A stretch of 39,206 bases of DNA from positions 1 through 39,206 of the forward strand of contig CATKXX010000027.1 in NCBI GenBank assembly GCA_949840935.1. The letters run 5' to 3'. Position numbers and translations under genes: made by a program. This stretch comes from an uncultured Acetatifactor sp. Its GTDB lineage: Bacteria > Bacillota > Clostridia > Lachnospirales > Lachnospiraceae. Below the pieces are notes generated by a model. The model worked only from the letters and a program-made list of their open reading frames with translations, was not told the DNA's origin and did not search any database. Positions 16,678 through 23,672 of this stretch are shown here, piece by piece (the stretch's first letter is position 1; each line of letters begins with the position of its first letter).

Positions 16678-17547
16678 CTACCGTATTCTGACATACCCGA
16701 GCCGCTCCGCAACCGCCTGCCCTTCCTCGCTGTAGACAAAGTCAAACCACAGCCGTACGATTTCGTCCTGCTCGTCAATCCCTCCCCTGGTCACCATGAT
16801 GAGGGGAGCGCCCAGGGGATAGCTGCCGTCCCGGATATGCTCCGCGTCAGGCGCTGCTCCCCCCACCGGCAATACCTTCACCGTGTCGTCCACCATATCC
16901 AGGGACAGGTAGCCGATTGCCCCGGGTACAGACGCCACTCTCGCCAAAACGGCTCCATTACTGTCCAGCTCGTTTGCATAGGCACACTGCCCCTCCACTC
17001 CCAGCACCTCCTCAAAGACGCTCCGGATACCGCTTCCAGCCTCGCGCCCTGTCACCACCACAGGAATTTCCGCACCCCCCAGTACGGCCCAGCTGGAAAC
17101 GGCGCCCTTGTAGATATCGGCAAGCTGTCCGCAGGTCAGCCCCGACAACCTGTTAGCGGGATCCACACACACCGCGATTCCGTCCAGCGCCACAAGGTTT
17201 TCCACCGCGCCGCCCGCCTTTTCATCCTCCTTTAAATTTCTGGAAGAATTGCCGATATCCGCATCCCCGGAGAGCACTGCCTCAATTCCCGCACTGGATC
17301 CCACAAGCTCCGTAGTCACTCTTACCTGGGGATACTTTTCCATAAAGAGCTCCGCCCAGGCGTTGGAAAGCTTTTCCATGGAGGTGGAACCCGAAAGCTG
17401 CAGGGATCCCGAGATCCGGGAGGCATCGGGCGGCATTGTACCGTCCCCTTTCCTTCCTTCCGCGCAGCCCTCCGCACAGGCACTGACCAGAAGTGCGGCG
17501 CAGACACTCATAAAAAGCCTTGCCAGATATGTAATTTCCCTCCGCAA
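16678..17547 (-). CDS. pstS: Phosphate-binding lipoprotein PstS
   Basis: An extracytoplasmic solute-binding protein that captures phosphate for PstCAB. The lipobox LVSAC lies close to the N-terminus. Binding-site segments include SGSTSMEKL, TTELVGSSAGIEAVLSGDADIGNSSR split over two strands, and REAGSGIRSVFEE. The start is uncertain. A GTG at 17568 sits inside a terminator loop. I favour the TTG at 17547, 11 bases after GGAGGG, giving 289 residues and a normal Arg-rich signal peptide. An ATG 12 codons later would leave almost no n-region. The GGAGGG itself is the 3' arm of the preceding gene's terminator. It is the first gene of pstSCAB, 70 bases before pstC. Confidence 0.92.
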   Translation of the reverse strand: MRREITYLARLFMSVCAALLVSACAEGCAEGRKGDGTMPPDASRISGSLQLSGSTSMEKLSNAWAELFMEKYPQVRVTTELVGSSAGIEAVLSGDADIGNSSRNLKEDEKAGGAVENLVALDGIAVCVDPANRLSGLTCGQLADIYKGAVSSWAVLGGAEIPVVVTGREAGSGIRSVFEEVLGVEGQCAYANELDSNGAVLARVASVPGAIGYLSLDMVDDTVKVLPVGGAAPDAEHIRDGSYPLGAPLIMVTRGGIDEQDEIVRLWFDFVYSEEGQAVAERLGYVRIR

Positions 17548-17550
17548 ATC

Positions 17551-17593
17551 AAAAAAAGCCCTCCGCACAGTTTCTATATACTATGCGGAGGGC
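17551..17593 (-). terminator. Terminator of the 17604 gene, overlapping the pstS ribosome site
   Basis: GCCCTCCGCA (17558-17567) and TGCGGAGGGC (17584-17593) are perfect 10-bp arms around a 16-base loop, followed on the minus strand by seven T (17551-17557). It lies 11 bases after the stop at 17604. The loop contains TATATA, a possible -10, and the 3' arm supplies GGAGGG for pstS. Confidence 0.85.
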
Positions 17594-17603
17594 ATGGCCA
17601 TTG

Positions 17604-18305
17604 TTACGCTCTGACGTGTTTTCGTTTTAATCTGCCTGCTGTCCTGTCATTCCCGTCCCCGGAAAACCGGGACAGTATATCCATACAGATGATATAGGCC
17701 AGCACGGCGCCCGCCCAATATTCACCGATGATCTCAATCTTATCGGGATGGATGAGGTACGTATACTGGGAAATGCTCTTTGTTATATCGCCGTAATCCC
17801 CATACTTTTCGTTGTCCAGCAGGAACAGGGCATTCTCCGGTGCCTGGTTTGCCAGATGGTTTGTATACATGGCCTTCAGGCCGATATCCCCGGCGTCAGG
17901 GCATTCTATCACCCAGCAATAGGTCTCGCCCGCATTCAGCTTCCCATCGATATGCACCTTATAATAGCTCTCACTTTTCATCCGCTCCAGCTTGATATCC
18001 TGGGAAAAAATCTCCTCGCCGGCTTCATTATATATCGAAAACCGCAGCGTCTCGCCCTTTACCTTTGTTTTATCGAAAAGGACTGCGAATTCGATCGCTG
18101 ACAGATGCCCCCTCTGGGGTACAAAATACTGTGTCACTACGCTCCGGGGCGCCAGTACCTCCGTGGATTCGTAAAGCTCGCTCATCGTCCTGCTCACATA
18201 AAGATCATGAACCAGATATCCCGGCCATACCCCCAGGATAAAACCGATCAATAACAGTGTCAGTATAACTCTTATCATCCATATGATGCGCAGCCTTTTA
18301 TCCAT
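17604..18305 (-). CDS. Membrane-anchored protein with extracytoplasmic domain, unknown function
   Basis: A 233-residue protein from the ATG at 18305 (GGAGGAG 10 bases upstream); an in-frame TTG 30 bases earlier lacks a site. A membrane helix spans about 11-33 (MIRVILTLLLIGFILGVW) and a second hydrophobic stretch lies near the C-terminus (WAGAVLAYIICMDIL), followed by a basic tail. The middle part has alternating strands (ETLRFSIYNEAGEEIF, YYKVHIDG, TYCWVIECP) that look like a beta-sandwich outside the membrane, similar in feel to domains attached to Lachnospiraceae surface-polysaccharide membrane enzymes. No function can be assigned. It has its own promoter and terminator, so it is a single-gene unit. 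Confidence 0.65.
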   Translation of the reverse strand: MDKRLRIIWMIRVILTLLLIGFILGVWPGYLVHDLYVSRTMSELYESTEVLAPRSVVTQYFVPQRGHLSAIEFAVLFDKTKVKGETLRFSIYNEAGEEIFSQDIKLERMKSESYYKVHIDGKLNAGETYCWVIECPDAGDIGLKAMYTNHLANQAPENALFLLDNEKYGDYGDITKSISQYTYLIHPDKIEIIGEYWAGAVLAYIICMDILSRFSGDGNDRTAGRLKRKHVRA

Positions 18306-18340
18306 TTCCGCCTGGCTCCTCCTATCTGCTGTCAATGACC

Positions 18341-18368
18341 ATTATATCTGTTTTTGATATAAAAGCAA
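18341..18368 (-). promoter_or_regulatory. Promoter of the 17604 gene
   Basis: Minus strand TTGCTT (18363-18368), 16 bases, TATAAT (18341-18346). The -10 is perfect and the -35 partial. The start codon is about 30 bases past the expected transcription start. Confidence 0.6.
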
Positions 18369-18421
18369 GTCCTTTTGACAGGCTGCCGTTGCCCTGGCTG
18401 CTGCCTGGCGTTCCATGTGAT

Positions 18422-18952
18422 TTATTCCCGGATGGTTTCCAGGATTCCGTCTGCGATGGCGCGGGCTGTCTCTCCGAACCGCTCGTCAAACAGCCTGTTG
18501 TCCGCATCCGTATTAATGAACCCAGCCTCCACAAGCACAGAAGGCATCTCCGTCCTGTTCAGTACTACAAGGTCAGGCTGTTCATTTACCCCCTGGTCTT
18601 CATAGCCCGCCTGAACCAGCCGTTCATTGATATTGCGGGCAAGCCGCGCCGCTTCCCCATATCTGTTATAGACCAGCGTCTCCACCCCTGTATACTGGTT
18701 CGGATAGGGGCTGGAATTACGGTGGATGGACACAAAATAATCGGCGCCCACCGCATTTCCTTCCATTGCCTTCTGATAGGGGGACTCGTAAACATCCGTC
18801 GTCCTGGTATAATAAACGTTTACGCCATTTTCCTCCAGAATGTGCCCTACCGCCAGCGCCAGTGCCAGCGCATCATCCTTTTCCTGTCTTCCATTGTAGA
18901 CAGCTCCCGGATTATTCCCTCCGTGTCCGGCATCCAATACCACCAAAGCCAT
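18422..18952 (-). CDS. N-acetylmuramoyl-L-alanine amidase (Amidase_3 family)
   Basis: A 176-residue zinc amidase that cleaves the bond between muramic acid and the stem peptide of peptidoglycan. The ATG at 18952 follows GGAGGG at 7 bases; a 17-residue longer frame has no site and includes the promoter. Zinc ligands are the His of LDAGHGG (residue 10), the Glu of RQEKDDA (about 24) and the His of SIHRNS (about 75). The catalytic Glu is in VEAGFINTDAD near 140. The protein is the bare catalytic domain, with no signal peptide or wall-binding repeat. It may act as a lysin released by other means or in the cytoplasm of the mother cell. Divergent to the glycosyltransferase. Confidence 0.92.
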   Translation of the reverse strand: MALVVLDAGHGGNNPGAVYNGRQEKDDALALALAVGHILEENGVNVYYTRTTDVYESPYQKAMEGNAVGADYFVSIHRNSSPYPNQYTGVETLVYNRYGEAARLARNINERLVQAGYEDQGVNEQPDLVVLNRTEMPSVLVEAGFINTDADNRLFDERFGETARAIADGILETIRE

Positions 18953-18974
18953 TATAGTACCCTCCGCATACCTT

Positions 18975-19003
18975 TCTATAGGATATGTGAAGGCTCCCTC
19001 CAA
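18975..19003 (-). promoter_or_regulatory. Promoter of the amidase gene
   Basis: Minus strand TTGGAG (18998-19003), 17 bases, TATAGA (18975-18980), with the ATG 23 bases past the -10. Moderate consensus match. Confidence 0.55.
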
Positions 19004-19030
19004 AGTTCCACGCTTTCTGTAATGTTTTGT

Positions 19031-19059
19031 TTGCTATGAAACAGCTGTCGGGGTATAAT
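19031..19059 (+). promoter_or_regulatory. Promoter of the glycosyltransferase gene
   Basis: TTGCTA (19031-19036), 17 bases, TATAAT (19054-19059). The start codon is 47 bases past the -10. It is divergent from the amidase promoter, with 27 bases between the two -35 boxes. Confidence 0.7.
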
Positions 19060-19105
19060 GAATTTGCATTGGAAAATTTATCAGAACAGCAGGAGCAGCT
19101 ATAAG

Positions 19106-20689
19106 ATGAACAGAGTATTCGGTTTTTTTCAGAAACATTATTACGCGGTCGGATTATGCGCCGCATTATCCATTGCCTTTTTACTGCGCGCATCATGCCT
19201 GTCAACCATCCCCAATATCATTCATATAGACGAGGCCGCTCTCGGTTACAACGCGTGGTGCCTGGCCCATTTTGGTGTTGACAGATATCTCAACGAAACG
19301 CCCGTTTATCCCCAAAACTATATTTATGGCGGGCAGAGCCCTTTGTACACTTATCTTACTGCCCTGTTCATCCGCACCATAGGGAATGGCGGGCTCTCTC
19401 TCCGCCTTGTAAGACTGCCCGGCCTGATTTTCAGTATGCTGGTCGTAATTTTCAGCATTAAAACGATCCGTCTGGTCTTCGGCAGCAGGAAATTGACTCT
19501 TTCCTGTGCGTTCCTGGTTTCTGTCCTGCCTTATTTTATCATGCACGGCCGCCTGGGCTTTGACTGTAATCTGATGTTTGGATGCTGTGTCATAGCCCTA
19601 TATACCATCGCGAAATATGTGTCCACCCAAAAGGCGGCTGATTTATGCATATGCGGCGCCGCCTGCGGCCTTATTCTGTATTCCTATGCCCCAAGCTATA
19701 TCCTTGTCCCGCTGTTTTTGTCCTTCACCGCCCTGTATCTCCTTTTTGTTAAGAAGATCAATATCCCCAGGACTTTTTTATGGGCAGTCTGCGTCTGCGT
19801 CAGCAGCCTGCCAATACTGCTGTTCATCATATCCCTGCTGTTTAAGCTGGAGCCTTTTGAATTCCTGGGCCTGCATATCTATCCCTTTGCCTCCGGCAGG
19901 GTAAACGAGATCAGCATGGAGGATTTCTGGACAAAGGTATGGCACGCCATACAGATTACCCTGACTCACGGCGGGCTTGTCATAGATTCCGTGCCCAAAT
20001 ATTGTACCATGTACCGCATCTCAATTCCTTTCATAATCCTTGGCTTCCTGATGTCCCTGTACCATTTTTGTGTTTCACTGCGCACAAGGCGTTTCCATTA
20101 TTCCGCCCTTTTTCTGCTTTTCTTTATATCGTGCACAGTCACGATAGGGCTGGTTGATGCGCCTCAGATTTACCGGGCCAACTATTTCTTTGCCGGCTAC
20201 ACCTATTTCCTGTTCCTTGGCATACACTCCGTCTGCCATTTTATAAAATTTTACCGCCGGCCTTTCGTCACGGTTCTTACCGGTACGTATTTCCTGTGCG
20301 CCCTGGCATTTATCCGCTATTATTTTACAATGTATGAGATTGTGTTATATCCTAACTCTGCATATTTCATCCCTGCCGTTGACGCAGTCAGCTTTGCAGA
20401 ATCCGAGCTGTGCGCCGAAACCGTGTACATTGATTCCATGGAATTTCAGGAGGTGCAATTATTTTTCTCTCCCATATCCCCGTATGAATGGGCCGGTCTC
20501 CGCTGCGAAGGCGGATATGGGCATTACAATTTCCGGGTGGACGGCGATACGGATATCTCCACATCGAACGCATATCTCGCCCGAAAAGAAAATGCGGAAT
20601 TTATCAAAAGCATTAATGCTTTTGAAATTCCGCATGAAACGATCGAATATGAAAATTACTATTTATTCTACTTTACAGAAGAGCAGTGA
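19106..20689 (+). CDS. GT-C fold membrane glycosyltransferase (GT39/ArnT-like)
   Basis: A 527-residue polytopic protein from the ATG at 19106 (AGGAGC 9 bases upstream). About 11-12 hydrophobic helices are visible. The first extracytoplasmic loop carries IIHIDEAALGYNAW, the acidic DE motif of GT-C enzymes that use lipid-phosphate sugar donors, followed by GGQSPLYTYL. The family transfers sugars to surface glycans, lipids or proteins outside the membrane; donor and acceptor are unknown. The last ~100 residues form a non-membrane tail. It converges without any gap on the coiled-coil gene at 20690. A long inverted repeat lies in its 3' coding end. Confidence 0.85.
   Translation: MNRVFGFFQKHYYAVGLCAALSIAFLLRASCLSTIPNIIHIDEAALGYNAWCLAHFGVDRYLNETPVYPQNYIYGGQSPLYTYLTALFIRTIGNGGLSLRLVRLPGLIFSMLVVIFSIKTIRLVFGSRKLTLSCAFLVSVLPYFIMHGRLGFDCNLMFGCCVIALYTIAKYVSTQKAADLCICGAACGLILYSYAPSYILVPLFLSFTALYLLFVKKINIPRTFLWAVCVCVSSLPILLFIISLLFKLEPFEFLGLHIYPFASGRVNEISMEDFWTKVWHAIQITLTHGGLVIDSVPKYCTMYRISIPFIILGFLMSLYHFCVSLRTRRFHYSALFLLFFISCTVTIGLVDAPQIYRANYFFAGYTYFLFLGIHSVCHFIKFYRRPFVTVLTGTYFLCALAFIRYYFTMYEIVLYPNSAYFIPAVDAVSFAESELCAETVYIDSMEFQEVQLFFSPISPYEWAGLRCEGGYGHYNFRVDGDTDISTSNAYLARKENAEFIKSINAFEIPHETIEYENYYLFYFTEEQ
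20592..20635. repeat. 44-base near-perfect palindrome inside the glycosyltransferase gene
   Basis: ATGCGGAATTT (20592-20602) pairs with AAATTCCGCAT (20625-20635). Inside lies the perfect 20-bp palindrome made of CAAAAGCATT (20605-20614) and AATGCTTTTG (20615-20624); only two bases, AT at 20603-20604, are unpaired. It is 52 bases before the stop and could form a long hairpin in either transcript at this gapless convergent junction. Confidence 0.8.
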
Positions 20690-21541
20690 TCAGCGGTTCT
20701 GGTCTACCACTGCGCCCTTGATATCCTCGGCCAGCAGCTTCATCTTGTCGAGGATATTCTGCACCTCCTGCTGTACGTCCGACTGAATCCGGTCGAGGGA
20801 CACCATTTCTTCCGTAGGCATTTCCTCCAGGATTTCCTCCTGCTCCTCGCGGTGCTCCTTCTGTTTCTCGATGAATTCCTCCTGTTCTTCCTTTTCTTCC
20901 TTGATTTCCTCCGCCTGTTCTTCCCTCTTCTCGGTCTCCTCGTCGATATGATCCCTGCCTTCCTCGCAGACCATCCCGACAATCTCATCCCTGGCAGCAT
21001 CCAGCACATCCTCCGCCTGTTCCTGGGCATCCGTCATGGCATGATGCTTGAGCCGCTCAATCCGTGTCCCGGCGATCACAGCATTTTCCTGCATGATCTG
21101 GTTTTCGTTTTTACCTAATTCCGCCTCGCGCACAAGCTGTTCCTGCTGAAGGTTTTTCAATTCAGCGGCATAATCCTCCTCGCTGACCTGGCCTGACTCA
21201 TAGGCTTTCTGGAGATCTTCGCTGCGGGCTTCCACTCCCGCCTTCTCCTCCTCCAGCCGCTTCCGATCCTCCACCAGCTCCGTAACATTCTGGCGCCTGT
21301 TTTCCATGTCGTCATCAATGGCCCTGTCGCCGGCAAAAGCGTCTCCCACTATCTTCAAAGCCTGCTTCTGCGCGTCCTTCTTCTTCTGTTCAATGCGATC
21401 CTGCAGGGAGCCACCTTGATTGTTCAGATTTCCCGCAAAGACAGTCTTCCTGCCCTCCTGTTTCTTTCCTGCTCCCTCCGTGGTCAGGCTGCTCTCAGGC
21501 TGGCCGCCTGCAAACAGGGTGATATTATTATCTACCTTCAT
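20690..21541 (-). CDS. Long coiled-coil protein, unknown function
   Basis: A 283-residue soluble protein with an ideal ribosome site (AAGGAGG) before the ATG. Residues 1-45 are low in structure and rich in Gly, Asn and Gln. From about 47 to the end it is mostly helical coiled coil with dense Glu/Lys/Gln. A very acidic run lies around 205-245 (repeats of EEQ, EEIKEEKEE and similar). There is no signal peptide or membrane helix. It contains a single Cys. I do not recognise a named domain; similar proteins seem to occur in Lachnospiraceae. It abuts the stop of the convergent glycosyltransferase gene with no spacer. Confidence 0.7.
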   Translation of the reverse strand: MKVDNNITLFAGGQPESSLTTEGAGKKQEGRKTVFAGNLNNQGGSLQDRIEQKKKDAQKQALKIVGDAFAGDRAIDDDMENRRQNVTELVEDRKRLEEEKAGVEARSEDLQKAYESGQVSEEDYAAELKNLQQEQLVREAELGKNENQIMQENAVIAGTRIERLKHHAMTDAQEQAEDVLDAARDEIVGMVCEEGRDHIDEETEKREEQAEEIKEEKEEQEEFIEKQKEHREEQEEILEEMPTEEMVSLDRIQSDVQQEVQNILDKMKLLAEDIKGAVVDQNR

Positions 21542-21726
21542 CGCTTACCTCCTTGTAATTTTATCCGGTAAAACTGTAAACAAATATACCGCTATGATAT
21601 ATATCGGCTTTCTGGGTTGAAAGATTATCGTGTTTGCGACATTTTCCGGGGGGTTGGTTACATGTGCCCCGCATGATATTCAGTTTTGCACAGATTTTTC
21701 TTGGGGTTCCGCCGGGGGCGCTCTGC

Positions 21727-21757
21727 GAAGGATAAGAAGCTTTGCTTCTTATCCTTC
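21727..21757. repeat. Perfect 14-bp hairpin
   Basis: GAAGGATAAGAAGC (21727-21740), loop TTT, and GCTTCTTATCCTTC (21744-21757). An alternative outer pairing of TGCGAAG (21724-21730) with CTTCGCA (21764-21770) is possible. It sits in the 312-base gap 21542-21853, which holds no gene. On the minus strand it is the second hairpin past the exporter stop. Confidence 0.85.
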
Positions 21758-21774
21758 CACGTGCTTCGCACTAT

Positions 21775-21840
21775 ATTTTAAGGCATAGAGGTACCCGGAG
21801 GGGAGCGAGCTCCCCTCCGGGTACCTCTATGCCTTAAAAT
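21775..21840. repeat. Perfect 66-bp palindrome after the exporter gene
   Basis: Two 32-bp arms (21775-21806 and 21809-21840) are exact reverse complements around a 2-base centre GA. The outer half is ATTTTAAGGCATAGAGG and the inner half is GC-rich with GGTACC and CCCGGAGGGGAGC. It begins 13 bases past the stop at 21854. No T run follows on either side, so it is not a standard terminator. It is a possible cruciform, processed 3' end or mobile palindromic unit. Confidence 0.9.
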
Positions 21841-21853
21841 GCAGAGCTCATGG

Positions 21854-23614
21854 CTAACGTGCGAATTGTGACTGGTAGAGGGTGGCGTAGAAACCGTTTT
21901 GCTTCAGGAGGGTTTCGTGGTTACCCTGTTCTATGATGTTGCCGTCCTTCATGACCAGGATGATATCTGCTTCCTGTATGGTGGACAGCCTGTGGGCTAC
22001 AATGAAGCTGGTGCGTCCCTGCATCATCTTCGCGAAGGCTTTCTGGATACGGACTTCCGTCCTGGTATCAATGGATGAGGTCGCCTCGTCCAGTATCAGC
22101 ATAGGCGGCAGGCAGAGCATGACCCTTGCAATACATAACAACTGTTTCTGTCCCTGGGACAGGCTTCCGCCGTCCTCGGATATGACCGTGTCATATCCCT
22201 GGGGAAGCCTTTTGATAAAGCTGTGGGCATGGGCGGCCTTTGCGGCCTCAATGACCTCCTCGTCTTTGGCTCCCGGCCTGCCCATCTTAATATTGTCCCT
22301 GATGGTTCCCGCTCTCAGCCAGGTTTCCTGAAGCACCATACCGTAGCTGGTGCGAAGGCTTCCCCTGGTAATCTTTCTGATATCCGTGCCGTCCACCCGG
22401 ATGCAGCCGCTGTCCACGTCATAGAAACGCATCAGCAGATTGATTACCGTAGTCTTGCCGCAGCCGGTAGGCCCCACGATCGCCACTCTCTGTCCCGGCT
22501 TCACGCTCAGATTGAAATTCTCGATCAGCTTTTTGTCAGGAGTATAACTGAAATAAACATTTTCCAGCTTTACGTTCCCTCCTGCCTTAGACAGCACCCT
22601 CGCATCCGGGCTGTCCGGAACCTGGGCCTCCTCGTCAATCAGCTCGAAAATACGTGCCGCACAGGCAAGAGCGTTCTGCAGCTCCGTAATAACGCCCGAT
22701 ATTTCATTAAAGGGCTTGGTATACTGGTTCGCATAGCTTAAAAAGCAGGAGAGACGCCCCACACTGATACCGCCCTTTATCGCCACCAGCGCGCCGAAAA
22801 TCCCCACGCCGGCGTACACCAGGCTGTTGACGAAACGGGTGGCGGGATTGGTGATGGAGGAGAAGAATATGGCCTTCAGGGAACAATTCTGCAGTCTGCC
22901 GTTGATCTCACCGAACTGCTCCTTCACCGCCTCCTCCCTGGAAAACGTCTTTACGATCTTCTGGTTTCCGATCATTTCCTCGATCAGGGATGTCTGCTCG
23001 CCCCTGGTCTCGGACTGCTCCTTGAACATCTTGTAAGTCCTGGTGGCTATAAATCTTGCCACGAGGAAAGAAACAGGCGTTATGCATACCACCACCAGGG
23101 TAATGGGGACATTGGTGTACAGCATGAAACCCAGTGTTCCGAAAATGGTCAACACCCCGGTGAAAAGCTGGGTGAAGCCCATCAGCAGGCCGTCCGCAAA
23201 GGTATCCACGTCGGCGATCACCCGGCTGACAATATCGCCATAGGCATGGGCATCCAGATATTTTAACGGGAGCTGCTCCAGCTTATGAAAGGCATCTTCC
23301 CGGATATCCTTCACCACATGGTAAGTGATATGATTGTTGCAGGTATTCATAACCCACTGGGAAACGGCGGTGACGGCTACGGCAATCCCGATCTTTTTCA
23401 TAATAAAGAATACGCCGTTAAAGTCCACTGCCCCTTTTCCCAGCAGTAAATCCACCGCGTCTCCGGTGAGGATGGGAATGTACAATGTCAGGATCACCGT
23501 CACCGCCGCCAGTACCAGCGACAGTCCCACCAGCAGCCAATGTCTGCGGATATAATTCAACACCTTCTTTAAAGTCTCCATCTGCCCTGATGTTTTTTTC
23601 TCCGTCTTAGCCAT
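21854..23614 (-). CDS. Heterodimeric ABC exporter subunit with competent ATP site
   Basis: A 586-residue half-transporter from the ATG at 23614 (GAGAGG 4 bases upstream). Six membrane helices, then an ATPase domain with Walker A GPTGCGKTT near residue 386, signature LSQGQKQ near 485, Walker B LILDEATSSID near 506 and H-loop VAHRLST. The partner upstream lacks the catalytic Glu and His, so this subunit carries the working catalytic residues. The arrangement matches BmrCD/TmrAB-type multidrug or lipid exporters. The genes are 58 bases apart on one transcript. The substrate is not predictable. Confidence 0.92.
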   Translation of the reverse strand: MAKTEKKTSGQMETLKKVLNYIRRHWLLVGLSLVLAAVTVILTLYIPILTGDAVDLLLGKGAVDFNGVFFIMKKIGIAVAVTAVSQWVMNTCNNHITYHVVKDIREDAFHKLEQLPLKYLDAHAYGDIVSRVIADVDTFADGLLMGFTQLFTGVLTIFGTLGFMLYTNVPITLVVVCITPVSFLVARFIATRTYKMFKEQSETRGEQTSLIEEMIGNQKIVKTFSREEAVKEQFGEINGRLQNCSLKAIFFSSITNPATRFVNSLVYAGVGIFGALVAIKGGISVGRLSCFLSYANQYTKPFNEISGVITELQNALACAARIFELIDEEAQVPDSPDARVLSKAGGNVKLENVYFSYTPDKKLIENFNLSVKPGQRVAIVGPTGCGKTTVINLLMRFYDVDSGCIRVDGTDIRKITRGSLRTSYGMVLQETWLRAGTIRDNIKMGRPGAKDEEVIEAAKAAHAHSFIKRLPQGYDTVISEDGGSLSQGQKQLLCIARVMLCLPPMLILDEATSSIDTRTEVRIQKAFAKMMQGRTSFIVAHRLSTIQEADIILVMKDGNIIEQGNHETLLKQNGFYATLYQSQFAR

Positions 23615-23672
23615 ATTTCCTCTCATTCCGCCGTTTAAACGGCATTACCTTGCAAACAGCCTTCCCTTTAAA

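Noticed and set aside
17548..17568. pstS translation from the GTG at 17568
   Set aside because: The codon lies in the loop of a terminator with no ribosome site before it; the TTG at 17547 has GGAGGG upstream and gives a normal lipoprotein signal.
21775..21840. Ordinary rho-independent terminator
   Set aside because: There is no T run on either side, and the 32-bp perfect arms are far longer than needed; it is listed as a repeat instead.
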